Assembly (NCBI GenBank): GCA_947683625.1
Contig: CANTUR010000941.1
Location: 28,761-92,760, forward strand
Reading direction: 5' to 3'
From: Mallotus nudiflorus
Lineage: Eukaryota > Streptophyta > Magnoliopsida > Malpighiales > Euphorbiaceae
Length of the DNA stretch: 64,000 nucleotides
Below are positions 35,101-47,272 of this stretch, piece after piece; position 1 is the first letter of the stretch, and the number at the start of each line of letters is the position of its first letter. The position numbers were made by a program, and so were the translations under genes. A model generated the notes under the pieces. That model worked only from the letters and a program-made list of their open reading frames with translations, was not told where the DNA came from and made no database searches.

Positions 35101-36769
35101 ACCCATGTTTAGGCCCATGGATTTGATAGAGTGGGCTTGGGCACTTGGGCTTCAAATGGATGTTCGTGGCGGCATCGGTTGACCCACGGGGCCCATAATA
35201 TATCAGATCGAAGCTGACTCAGAGGGCTACAGTGCGGGCTCTAAAGCCCATCTATAGCGATTTGTCTTTGGGCCCAAAAACCCAAGTTTAGGCCCATGGA
35301 TTTGATAGAGGTGGCTTGGGCACTTGGGCTTCAAATGGACGTTCGTGGTGGCATCGGTTGACCCACGGGGCCCATAATATATCAAATATAAGCTTACTCA
35401 GACGGCTATAGTGCGGGCTATAAAGCCCATCTATAACGATTTGTCTTTGGGCCTAAAAACCCATATGTAGGCCCATGGATTTGATAGAGTGGGCTTGCGC
35501 ACTTGGGCTTCAAATGGACGTTCGTGGCGGCATCGGTTGACCCACGGGGCCCATAATATATCAAATCGAAGCTGACTCAGAGGGCTATAACGGGCCACTA
35601 CAAACTATGTCTGTAGCGGGCCGTCCTCGGGCCCAAATTCCTTTGTTTTGGGGCCCGAAAACCACTATTTCGGCCCATGGATTTGATTGTGGGCTTGCGC
35701 ACTTGGGCTTCAAATGGACGTTCGTGGCGGCATCGGTTGACCCACGGGGCCCATAATATATCAGATCGAAGCTGACTCAGAGGTCTACAGTGCGGGCTCT
35801 AAAGCCCATCTATAGCGATTTGTCTTTGGGCCCAAAAACCCATGTTTAGGCCCATGGATTTGATAGAGTGGGCTTGGGCACTTGGGCTTCAAATGGATGT
35901 TCGTGGCGGCATCGGTTGACCCACGGGGCCCATAATATATCAGATCGAAGCTGACTCAGAGGGCTACAGTGCGGGCTCTAAAGCCCATCTATAGCGATTT
36001 GTCTTTGGGCCCAAAAACCCAAGTTTAGGCCCATGGATTTGATAGAGTGGGCTTGGGCACTTGGGCTTCAAATGGACGTTCGTGGTGGCATCGGTTGACC
36101 CACGGGGCCCATAATATATCAAATATAAGCTTACTCAGACGGCTATAGTGCGGGCTATAAAGCCCATCTATAACGATTTCTCTTTGGGCCTAAAAACCCA
36201 TGTGTAGGCCCATGGATTTGATAGAGTGGGCTTGCGCACTTGGGCTTCAAATGGACGTTCGTGGCGGCATCGGTTGACCCACGGGGCCCATAATATATCA
36301 AATCGAAGCTGACTCAGAGGGCTATAACGGGCCGCTACAAACTGCGTCTGTAGCGGGCCGTCCTCGGGCCCAAATTCCTTTGTTTTGGGGCCCGAAAACC
36401 ACTATTTCGGCCCATGGATTTGATTGTGGGCTTGCGCACTTGGGCTTCAAATGGACGTTCGTGGCGGCATCGGTTGACCCACGGGGCCCATAATATATCA
36501 GATCGAAGCTGACTCAGAGGTCTACAGTGCGGGCTCTAAAGCCCATCTATAGCGATTTGTCTTTGGGCCCAAAAACCCATGTTTAGGCCCATGGATTTGA
36601 TAGAGTGGGCTTGGGCACTTGGGCTTCAAATGGATGTTCGTGGCGGCATCGGTTGACCCACGGGGCCCATAATATATCAGATCGAAGCTGACTCAGAGGG
36701 CTACAGTGCGGGCTCTAAAGCCCATCTATAGCGATTTGTCTTTGGGCCCAAAAACCCAAGTTTAGGCCC
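32169..36769 (+). repeat. 25-mer super-HOR (4601 bp), copy 2
   Basis: Starts at a B with GACTCATGGGGCC and GATTTATC. Markers: CAAATGCACG (32947 region), A-A' pair (33464), AGCGGGTTGTCC (~34143), lone A' (34380), AGAGGTGGCTTGG (~35307), GGGCCACTAC (~35593) and GATTTCTCTTTGG (~36175). All recur 4601 bp later. Confidence 0.88.
33464..33821 (+). repeat. Doubled A pair, third copy
   Basis: Exactly 4601 bp after the pair at 28863. Here the following B has CAGGCGGCT and C has AGCGGGTTGTCC, so the downstream context differs. A second A' monomer appears alone at 34380. Confidence 0.88.
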
Positions 36770-39700
36770 ATGGATTTGATAGAGTGGGCTTGGGCACTTG
36801 GGCTTCAAATGGACGTTCGTGGTGGCATCGGTTGACTCATGGGGCCCATAATATATCAAATATAAGCTTACTCAGACGGCTATAGTGCGGGCTATAAAGC
36901 CCATCTATAACGATTTATCTTTGGGCCTAAAAACCCATGTGTAGGCCCATGGATTTGATAGAGTGGGCTTGCGCACTTGGGCTTCAAATGGACGTTCGTG
37001 GCGGCATCGGTTGACCCACGGGGCCCATAATATATCAAATCGAAGCTGACACAGAGGGCTATAACGGGCCGCTACAAACTGTGTCTGTAGCGGGCCGTCC
37101 TCGGGCCTAAATTCCTTTGTTTTGGGGCCCGAAAACCACTATTTCGGCCCATGGATTTGATTGTGGGCTTGCGCACTTGGGCTTCAAATGGACGTTTGTG
37201 GCGGCATCGGTTGACCCACGGGGCCCATAATATATCAGATCGAAGCTGACTCAGAGATCTACAGTGCGGGCTCTAAAGCCCATCTATAGCGATTTGTCTT
37301 TGGGCCCAAAAACCCATGTTTAGGCCCATGGATTTGATAGAGTGGGCTTGGGCACTTGGGCTTCAAATGGATGTTCGTGGCGGCATCGGTTGACCCACGG
37401 GGCCCATAATATATCAGATCGAAGCTGACTCAGAGGGCTACAGTGCGGGCTCTAAAGCCCATCTATAGCGATTTGTCTTTGGGCCCAAAAACCCAAGTTT
37501 AGGCCCATGGATTTGATAGAGTGGGCTTGGGCACTTGGGCTTCAAATGCACGTTCGTGGTGGCATCGGTTGACCCACGGGGCCCATAATATATCAAATAT
37601 AAGCTTACTCAGACGGCTATAGTGCGGGCTATAAAGCCCATCTATAACGATTTGTCTTTGGGCCTAAAAACCCATGTGTAGGCCCATGGATTTGATAGAG
37701 TGGGCTTGCGCACTTGGGCTTCAAATGGACGTTCGTGGCGGCATCGGTTGACCCACTGGGCCCATAATATATCAAATCGAAGCTGACTCAGAGGGCTATA
37801 ATGGGCCGCTACAAACTGCGTCTGTAGCGGGCCGTCCTCGGGCCCAAATTCCTTTGTTTTGGGGCCCGAAAACCACTATTTCGGCCCATGGATTTGATTG
37901 TGGGCTTGCGCACTTGGGCATCAAATGGACGTTCGTGGCGGCATCGGTTGACCCACGGGGCCCATAATATATCAGATCGAAGCTGACTCAGAGGTCTACA
38001 GTGCGGGCTCTAAAGCCCATCTATAGCGATTTGTCTTTGGGCCCAAAAACCCATGTTTAGGCCCATGGATTTGATAGAGTGGGCTTGGGCACTTGGGCTT
38101 CAAATGGATGTTCGTGGCGGCATCGGTTGACCCACGGGGCCCATAATATATCAGATCGAAGCTGACTCAGAGGGCTACAGTGCGGGCTCTAAAGCCCATC
38201 TATAGCGATTTTTCTTTGGGCCCAAAAACCCATGTTTAGGCCCATGGATTTGATAGAGTGGGCTTGGGCACTTGGGCTTCAAATGGATGTTCGTGGCGGC
38301 ATCGGTTGACCCACGGGGCCCATAATATATCAGATCGAAGCTGACTCAGAGGTCTACAGTGCGGGCTCTAAAGCCCATCTATAGCGATTTGTCTTTGGGC
38401 CCAAAAACCCATGTTTAGGCCTATGGATTTGATAGAGTGGGCTTGGGCACTTGGGCTTCAAATGGACGTTCGTGGTGGCATCGGTTGACCCACGGGGCCC
38501 ATAATATATCAAATATAAGCTTACTCAGGCGGCTATAGTGCGGGCTATAAAGCCCATCTATAACGATTTGTCTTTGGGCCTAAAAACCCATGTGTAGGCC
38601 CATGGATTTGATAGAGTGGGCTTGCGCACTTGGGCTTCAAATGGACGTTCGTGGCGGCATCGGTTGACCCACGGGGCCCATAATATATCAAATCGAAGCT
38701 GACTCAGAGGGCTATAACGGGCCGCTACAAACTGTGTCTGTAGCGGGTTGTCCTCGGGCCCAAATTCCTTTGTTTTGGGGCCCGAAAACCACTATTTCGG
38801 CCCATGGATTTGATTGTGGGCTTGCGCACTTGGGCTTCAAATGGACATTCGTGGCGGCATCGGTTGACCCATGGGGCCCATAATATATCAGATCGAAGCT
38901 GACTCAGAGGTCTACAGTGCGGGCTCTAAAGCCCATCTATAGCGATTTGTCTTTGGGCCCAAAAACCCATGTTTAGGCCCATGGATTTGATAGAGTGGGC
39001 TTGGGCACTTGGGCTTCAAATGGATGTTCGTGGCGGCATCGGTTGACCCACGGGGCCCATAATATATCAGATCGAAGCTGACTCAGAGGTCTACAGTGCG
39101 GGCTCTAAAGCCCATCTATAGCGATTTGTCTTTGGGCCCAAAAACCCATGTTTAGGCCTATGGATTTGATAGAGTGGGCTTGGGCACTTGGGCTTCAAAT
39201 GGACGTTCGTGGTGGCATCGGTTGACCCACGGGGCCCATAATATATCAAATATAAGCTTACTCAGACAGCTATAGTGCGGGCTATAAAGCCCATCTATAA
39301 CGATTTGTCTTTGGGCCTAAAAACCCATGTGTAGGCCCATGGATTTGATAGAGTGGGCTTGCGCACTTGGGCTTCAAATGGACGTTCGTGGCGGCATCGG
39401 TTGACCCACGGGGCCTATAATATATCAAATCGAAGCTGACTCAGAGGGCTATAACGGGCCGCTACAAACTGTGTCTGTAGCGGGCCGTCCTCGGGCCCAA
39501 ATTCCTTTGTTTTGGGGCCCGAAAACCACTATTTCGGCCCATGGATTTGATTGTGGGCTTGCGCACTTGGGCTTCAAATGGACGTTCGTGGCGGCATCGG
39601 TTGACCCACGGGGCCCATAATATATCAGATCGAAGCTGACTCAGAGGTCTACAGTGCGGGCTCTAAAGCCCATCTATAGCGATTTGTCTTTGGGCCCAAA

Positions 39701-41370
39701 AACCCATGTTTAGGCCCATGGATTTGATAGAGTGGGCTTGGGTACTTGGGCTTCAAATGGATGTTCGTGGCGGCATCGGTTGACCCACGGGGCCCATAAT
39801 ATATCAGATCGAAGCTGACTCAGAGGGCTACAGTGCGGGCTCTAAAGCCCATCTATAGCGATTTGTCTTTGGGCCCAAAAACCCAAGTTTAGGCCCATGG
39901 ATTTGATAGAGGTGGCTTGGGCACTTGGGCTTCAAATGGACGTTCGTGGTGGCATCGGTTGACCCACGGGGCCCATAATATATCAAATATAAGCTTACTC
40001 AGACGGCTATAGTGCGGGCTATAAAGCCCATCTATAACGATTTGTCTTTGGGCCTAAAAACCCATATGTAGGCCCATGGATTTGATAGAGTGGGCTTGCG
40101 CACTTGGGCTTCAAATGGACGTTCGTGGCGGCATCGGTTGACCCACGGGGCCCATAATATATCAAATCGAAGCTGACTCAGAGGGCTATAACGGGCCACT
40201 ACAAACTATGTCTGTAGCGGGCCGTCCTCGGGCCCAAATTCCTTTGTTTTGGGGCCCGAAAACCACTATTTCGGCCCATGGATTTGATTGTGGGCTTGCG
40301 CACTTGGGCTTCAAATGGACGTTCGTGGCGGCATCGGTTGACCCACGGGGCCCATAATATATCAGATCGAAGCTGACTCAGAGGTCTACAGTGCGGGCTC
40401 TAAAGCCCATCTATAGCGATTTGTCTTTGGGCCCAAAAACCCATGTTTAGGCCCATGGATTTGATAGAGTGGGCTTGGGCACTTGGGCTTCAAATGGATG
40501 TTCGTGGCGGCATCGGTTGACCCACGGGGCCCATAATATATCAGATCGAAGCTGACTCAGAGGGCTACAGTGCGGGCTCTAAAGCCCATCTATAGCGATT
40601 TGTCTTTGGGCCCAAAAACCCAAGTTTAGGCCCATGGATTTGATAGAGTGGGCTTGGGCACTTGGGCTTCAAATGGACGTTCGTGGTGGCATCGGTTGAC
40701 CCACGGGGCCCATAATATATCAAATATAAGCTTACTCAGACGGCTATAGTGCGGGCTATAAAGCCCATCTATAACGATTTCTCTTTGGGCCTAAAAACCC
40801 ATGTGTAGGCCCATGGATTTGATAGAGTGGGCTTGCGCACTTGGGCTTCAAATGGACGTTCGTGGCGGCATCGGTTGACCCACGGGGCCCATAATATATC
40901 AAATCGAAGCTGACTCAGAGGGCTATAACGGGCCGCTACAAACTGCGTCTGTAGCGGGCCGTCCTCGGGCCCAAATTCCTTTGTTTTGGGGCCCGAAAAC
41001 CACTATTTCGGCCCATGGATTTGATTGTGGGCTTGCGCACTTGGGCTTCAAATGGACGTTCGTGGCGGCATCGGTTGACCCACGGGGCCCATAATATATC
41101 AGATCGAAGCTGACTCAGAGGTCTACAGTGCGGGCTCTAAAGCCCATCTATAGCGATTTGTCTTTGGGCCCAAAAACCCATGTTTAGGCCCATGGATTTG
41201 ATAGAGTGGGCTTGGGCACTTGGGCTTCAAATGGATGTTCGTGGCGGCATCGGTTGACCCACGGGGCCCATAATATATCAGATCGAAGCTGACTCAGAGG
41301 GCTGTAGTGCGGGCTCTAAAGCCCATCTATAGCGATTTGTATTTGGGCCCAAAAACCCAAGTTTAGGCCC
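36770..41370 (+). repeat. 25-mer super-HOR (4601 bp), copy 3
   Basis: Matches copy 2 marker for marker up to the D at 41015. It differs by GGACGTTTGTGG (~37192), ACCCATGGGGCC in the D at 38804 and GGGTACTTGG (~39741). Similarity ends near 41.2 kb, where the A at 41192 has GGCTGTAGTG and TTGTATTTGGG and the next B lacks the GACTCATGG marker. Confidence 0.87.
38065..38422 (+). repeat. Doubled A pair, fourth copy
   Basis: Exactly 4601 bp after the third pair, with the same downstream context (CAGGCGGCT, AGCGGGTTGTCC, then GGACATTCG in D and a lone A' at 38981). Confidence 0.88.
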
Positions 41371-42666
41371 ATGGATTTGATAGAGTGGGCTTGGGCACTT
41401 GGGCTTCAAATGGACGTTCGTGGTGGCATCGGTTGACCCACGGGGCCCATAATATATCAAATATAAGCTTACTCAGACGGCTATAGTGCGGGCTATAAAG
41501 CCCATCTATAACGATTTGTCTTTGGGCCTAAAAACCCATGTGTAGGCCCATGGATTTGATAGAGTGGGCTTGCGCACTTGGGCTTCAAATGGACGTTCGT
41601 GGCGGCATCGGTTGACCCACGGGGCCCATAATATATCAAATCGAAGCTGACTCAGAGGGCTATAACGTGCCGCTACAAACTGCGTCTGTAGCGGGCCGTC
41701 CTCGGGCCCAAATTCCTTTGTTTTGGGGCCCGAAAACCACTATTTCGGCCCATGGATTTGATTGTGGGCTTGCGCACTTGGGCTTCAAATGGACGTTCGT
41801 GGCGGCATCGGTTGACCCACGGGGCCCATAATATATCAGATCGAAGCTGACTCAGAGGTCTACAGTGCGGGCTCTAAAGCCCATCTATAGCGATTTGTCT
41901 TTGGGCCCAAAAAACCCATGTTTAGGCCCATGGATTTGATAGAGTGGGCTTGGGCACTTGGGCTTCAAATGGATGTTCGTGGCGGCATCGGTTGACCCAC
42001 GGGGCCCATAATATATCAGATCGAAGCTGACTCAGAGGGCTACAGTGCGGGCTCTAAAGCCCATCTATAGCGATTTGTCTTTGGGCCCAAAAACCCAAGT
42101 TTAGGCCCATGGATTTGATAGAGTGGGCTTGGGCACTTGGGCTTCAAATGGACGTTCGTGGTGGCATCGGTTGACCCACGGGGCCCATAATATATCAAAT
42201 ATAAGCTTACTCAGACGGTTATAGTGCGGGCTATAAAGCCCATCTATAACGATTTGTCTTTGGGCCTAAAAACCCATGTGTATGCCCATGGATTTGATAG
42301 AGTGGGCTTGCGCACTTGGGCTTCAAATGGACGTTCGTGGCGGCATCGCTTGACCCACGGGGCCCATAATATATCAAATCGAAGCTGACTCAGAGGGCTA
42401 TAACGGGCCGCTACAAACTCCGTCTGTAGCGGGCCGTCCTCGGGCCCAAATTCCTTTGTTTTGGGGCCCGAAAACCACTATTTCGGCCCATGGATTTGAT
42501 TGTGGGCTTGCGCACTTGGGCTTCAAATGGACGTTCGTGGCGGTATCGGTTGACCCACGGGGCCCATAATATATCAGATCGAAGCTGACTCAGAGGTCTA
42601 CAGTGTGGGCTCTAAAGCCCATCTATAGCGATTTGTCTTTGGGCCCAAAAACCCATGTTTAGGCCC

Positions 42667-42845
42667 ATGGATTTGATAGAGTGGGCTTGGGCACTTGGGC
42701 TTCAAATGGACGTTCGTGGCGGCATCGGTTGACCCACGGGGCCCATAATATATCAGATCGAAGCTGACTCAGAGATCTACAGTGCGGGCTCTAAAGCCCA
42801 TCTATAGCGATTTGTCTTTGGGCCCAAAAACCCATGTTTAGGCCC
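42667..42845 (+). repeat. A/D hybrid monomer at a rearrangement junction
   Basis: Starts as A (GATAGAGTGGGCTTGGGC) and then reads as D (GGACGTTCGTGGCGG, GAGATCTACAG, CATGTTTAGG). The D part carries the AGATCT variant of the D at 37151, while the upstream sequence belongs to a different variant group. It is the visible seam between two array segments, with the exchange in the first ~45 bp of the monomer. Confidence 0.85.
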
Positions 42846-43582
42846 ATGGATTTGATAGAGTGGGCTTGGGCACTTGGGCTTCAAATGGATGTTCGTGGCG
42901 GCATCGGTTGACCCACGGGGCCCATAATATATCAGATCGAAGCTGACTCAGAGGGCTACAGTGCGGGCTCTAAAGCCCATCTATAGCGATTTGTCTTTGG
43001 GCCCAAAAACCCAAGTTTAGGCCCATGGATTTGATAGAGTGGGCTTGGGCACTTGGGCTTCAAATGCACGTTCGTGGTGGCATCGGTTGACCCACGGGGC
43101 CCATAATATATCAAATATAAGCTTACTCAGACGGCTATAGTGCGGGCTATAAAGCCCATCTATAACGATTTGTCTTTGGGCCTAAAAACCCATGTGTAGG
43201 CCCATGGATTTGATAGAGTGGGCTTGCGCACTTGGGCTTCAAATGGACGTTCGTGGCGGCATCGGTTGACCCACTGGGCCCATAATATATCAAATCGAAG
43301 CTGACTCAGAGGGCTATAATGGGCCGCTACAAACTGCGTCTGTAGCGGGCCGTCCTCGGGCCCAAATTCCTTTGTTTTGGGGCCCGAAAACCACTATTTC
43401 GGCCCATGGATTTGATTGTGGGCTTGCGCACTTGGGCATCAAATGGACGTTCGTGGCGGCATCGGTTGACCCACGGGGCCCATAATATATCAGATCGAAG
43501 CTGACTCAGAGGTCTACAGTGCGGGCTCTAAAGCCCATCTATAGCGATTTGTCTTTGGGCCCAAAAACCCATGTTTAGGCCC

Positions 43583-43940
43583 ATGGATTTGATAGAGTGG
43601 GCTTGGGCACTTGGGCTTCAAATGGATGTTCGTGGCGGCATCGGTTGACCCACGGGGCCCATAATATATCAGATCGAAGCTGACTCAGAGGGCTACAGTG
43701 CGGGCTCTAAAGCCCATCTATAGCGATTTTTCTTTGGGCCCAAAAACCCATGTTTAGGCCCATGGATTTGATAGAGTGGGCTTGGGCACTTGGGCTTCAA
43801 ATGGATGTTCGTGGCGGCATCGGTTGACCCACGGGGCCCATAATATATCAGATCGAAGCTGACTCAGAGGTCTACAGTGCGGGCTCTAAAGCCCATCTAT
43901 AGCGATTTGTCTTTGGGCCCAAAAACCCATGTTTAGGCCT
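43583..43940 (+). repeat. Doubled A pair, fifth copy
   Basis: Same markers as the other pairs (GATTTTTC, GAGGTCTACAG, GGCCTATGG). The downstream B carries CAGACAGCT directly, as at 29221 and unlike 33822 or 38423. Confidence 0.87.
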
Positions 43941-46900
43941 ATGGATTTGATAGAGTGGGCTTGGGCACTTGGGCTTCAAATGGACGTTCGTGGTGGCATC
44001 GGTTGACCCACGGGGCCCATAATATATCAAATATAAGCTTACTCAGACAGCTATAGTGCGGGCTATAAAGCCCATCTATAACGATTTGTCTTTGGGCCTA
44101 AAAACCCATGTGTAGGCCCATGGATTTGATAGAGTGGGCTTGCGCACTTGGGCTTCAAATGGACGTTCGTGGCGGCATCGGTTGACCCACGGGGCCTATA
44201 ATATATCAAATCGAAGCTGACTCAGAGGGCTATAACGGGCCGCTACAAACTGTGTCTGTAGCGGGCCGTCCTCGGGCCCAAATTCCTTTGTTTTGGGGCC
44301 CGAAAACCACTATTTCGGCCCATGGATTTGATTGTGGGCTTGCGCACTTGGGCTTCAAATGGACGTTCGTGGCGGCATCGGTTGACCCACGGGGCCCATA
44401 ATATATCAGATCGAAGCTGACTCAGAGGTCTACAGTGCGGGCTCTAAAGCCCATCTATAGCGATTTGTCTTTGGGCCCAAAAACCCATGTTTAGGCCCAT
44501 GGATTTGATAGAGTGGGCTTGGGCACTTGGGCTTCAAATGGATGTTCGTGGCGGCATCGGTTGACCCACGGGGCCCATAATATATCAGATCGAAGCTGAC
44601 TCAGAGGGCTACAGTGCGGGCTCTAAAGCCCATCTATAGCGATTTGTCTTTGGGCCCAAAAACCCAAGTTTAGGCCCATGGATTTGATAGAGGTGGCTTG
44701 GGCACTTGGGCTTCAAATGGACGTTCGTGGTGGCATCGGTTGACCCACGGGGCCCATAATATATCAAATATAAGCTTACTCAGACGGCTATAGTGCGGGC
44801 TATAAAGCCCATCTATAACGATTTGTCTTTGGGCCTAAAAACCCATATGTAGGCCCATGGATTTGATAGAGTGGGCTTGCGCACTTGGGCTTCAAATGGA
44901 CGTTCGTGGCGGCATCGGTTGACCCACGGGGCCCATAATATATCAAATCGAAGCTGACTCAGAGGGCTATAACGGGCCACTACAAACTATGTCTGTAGCG
45001 GGCCGTCCTCGGGCCCAAATTCCTTTGTTTTGGGGCCCGAAAACCACTATTTCGGCCCATGGATTTGATTGTGGGCTTGCGCACTTGGGCTTCAAATGGA
45101 CGTTCGTGGCGGCATCGGTTGACCCACGGGGCCCATAATATATCAGATCGAAGCTGACTCAGAGGTCTACAGTGCGGGCTCTAAAGCCCATCTATAGCGA
45201 TTTGTCTTTGGGCCCAAAAACCCATGTTTAGGCCCATGGATTTGATAGAGTGGGCTTGGGCACTTGGGCTTCAAATGGATGTTCGTGGCGGCATCGGTTG
45301 ACCCACGGGGCCCATAATATATCAGATCGAAGCTGACTCAGAGGGCTACAGTGCGGGCTCTAAAGCCCATCTATAGCGATTTGTCTTTGGGCCCAAAAAC
45401 CCAAGTTTAGGCCCATGGATTTGATAGAGTGGGCTTGGGCACTTGGGCTTCAAATGGACGTTCGTGGTGGCATCGGTTGACCCACGGGGCCCATAATATA
45501 TCAAATATAAGCTTACTCAGACGGCTATAGTGCGGGCTATAAAGCCCATCTATAACGATTTCTCTTTGGGCCTAAAAACCCATGTGTAGGCCCATGGATT
45601 TGATAGAGTGGGCTTGCGCACTTGGGCTTCAAATGGACGTTCGTGGCGGCATCGGTTGACCCACGGGGCCCATAATATATCAAATCGAAGCTGACTCAAA
45701 GGGCCTATAACGGGGCCGCTACAAACTGCGTCTGTAGCGGGTCGTCCTCGGGCCCAAATTCCTTTGTTTTGGGGCCCGAAAACCACTATTTCGGCCCATG
45801 GATTTGATTGTGGGCTTGCGCACTTGGGCTTCAAATGGACGTTCGTGGCGGCATCGGTTGACCCACGGGGCCCATAATATATCAGATCGAAGCTGACTCA
45901 GAGGTCTACAGTGCGGGCTCTAAAGCCCATCTATAGCGATTTGTCTTTGGGCCCAAAAACCCATGTTTAGGCCCATGGATTTGATAGAGTGGGCTTGGGC
46001 ACTTGGGCTTCAAATGGATGTTCGTGGCGGCATCGGTTGACCCACGGGGCCCATAATATATCAGATCGAAGCTGACTCAGAGGGCTACAGTGCGGGCTCT
46101 AAAGCCCATCTATAGCGATTTGTCTTTGGGCCCAAAAACCCAAGTTTAGGCCCATGGATTTGATAGAGTGGGCTTGGGCACTTGGGCTTCAAATGGACGT
46201 TCGTGGTGGCATCGGTTGACCCACGGGGCCCATAATATATCAAATATAAGCTTACTCAGACGGCTATAGTGCGGGCTATAAAGCCCATCTATAACGATTT
46301 GTCTTTGGGGCTAAAAACCCATGTGTAGGCCCATGGATTTGATAGAGTGGGCTTGCGCACTTGGGCTTCAAATGGACGTTCGTGGCGGCATCGGTTGACC
46401 CACGGGGCCCATAATATATCAAATCGAAGCTGACTCAGAGGGCTATAACGTGCCGCTACAAACTGCGTCTGTAGCGGGCCGTCCTCGGGCCCAAATTCCT
46501 TTGTTTTGGGGCCCGAAAACCACTATTTCGGCCCATGGATTTGATTGTGGGCTTGCGCACTTGGGCTTCAAATGGACGTTCGTGGCGGCATCGGTTGACC
46601 CACGGGGCCCATAATATATCAGATCGAAGCTGACTCAGAGGTCTACAGTGCGGGCTCTAAAGCCCATCTATAGCGATTTGTCTTTGGGCCCAAAAACCCA
46701 TGTTTAGGCCCATGGAGTTGATAGAGTGGGCTTGGGCACTTGGGCTTCAAATGGATGTTCGTGGCGGCATCGGTTGACCCACGGGGCCCATAATATATCA
46801 GATCGAAGCTGACTCAGAGGGCTACAGTGCGGGCTCTAAAGCCCATCTATAGCGATTTGTCTTTGGGCCCAAAAACCCAAGTTTAGGCCCATGGATTTGA

Positions 46901-47272
46901 TAGAGTGGGCTTGGGCACTTGGGCTTCAAATGGACGTTCGTGGTGGCATCGGTTGACCCACGGGGCCCATAATATATCAAATATAAGCTTACTCAGACGG
47001 CTATAGTGCGGGCTATAAAGCCCATCTATAACGATTTGTCTTTGGGCCTAAAAACCCATGTGTATGCCCATGGATTTGATAGAGTGGGCTTGCGCACTTG
47101 GGCTTCAAATGGACGTTCGTGGCGGCATCGCTTGACCCACGGGGCCCATAATATATCAAATCGAAGCTGACTCAGAGGGCTATAACGGGCCGCTACAAAC
47201 TCCGTCTGTAGCGGGGCCGTCCTCGGGCCCAAATTCCTTTGTTTTGGGGCCCGAAAACCACTATTTCGGCCC

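Larger units (their letters stand above)
41371..46153 (+). repeat. 26-monomer rearranged block (4783 bp)
   Basis: Six tetramer equivalents plus two extra A-type monomers (4780 bp) plus three inserted bases. The stretch from about 39.7 to 42.7 kb recurs at about 44.5 to 47.5 kb: shared markers are ATAACGTGCC, GTGTATGCCC, CATCGCTTGACC, AAACTCCGTCTG and CAGTGTGGG. In between lies a segment copied from the 25-mer family (GAGATCTACAG, CAAATGCACG, A-A' pair, AGAGGTGGCTTGG). Confidence 0.8.

Noticed and set aside
41278..41460. 60-residue minus-strand open frame
   Set aside because: Created by local substitutions in one A/B junction (GGCTGTAGTG, TTGTATTTGGG) that remove stops; not conserved in other copies.
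42667..42845. Possible transposon insertion site or target duplication
   Set aside because: The monomer keeps its 179-bp length and both halves are known monomer types, so it is an exchange junction without added sequence.
45550..45834. 94-residue minus-strand open frame, and similar ones at 47026, 50894, 54967, 58847 and 62145
   Set aside because: All read through a B-C-D stretch whose frame is altered by single-base insertions in the error-prone right segment. Similarity among them reflects the repeat, not selection.
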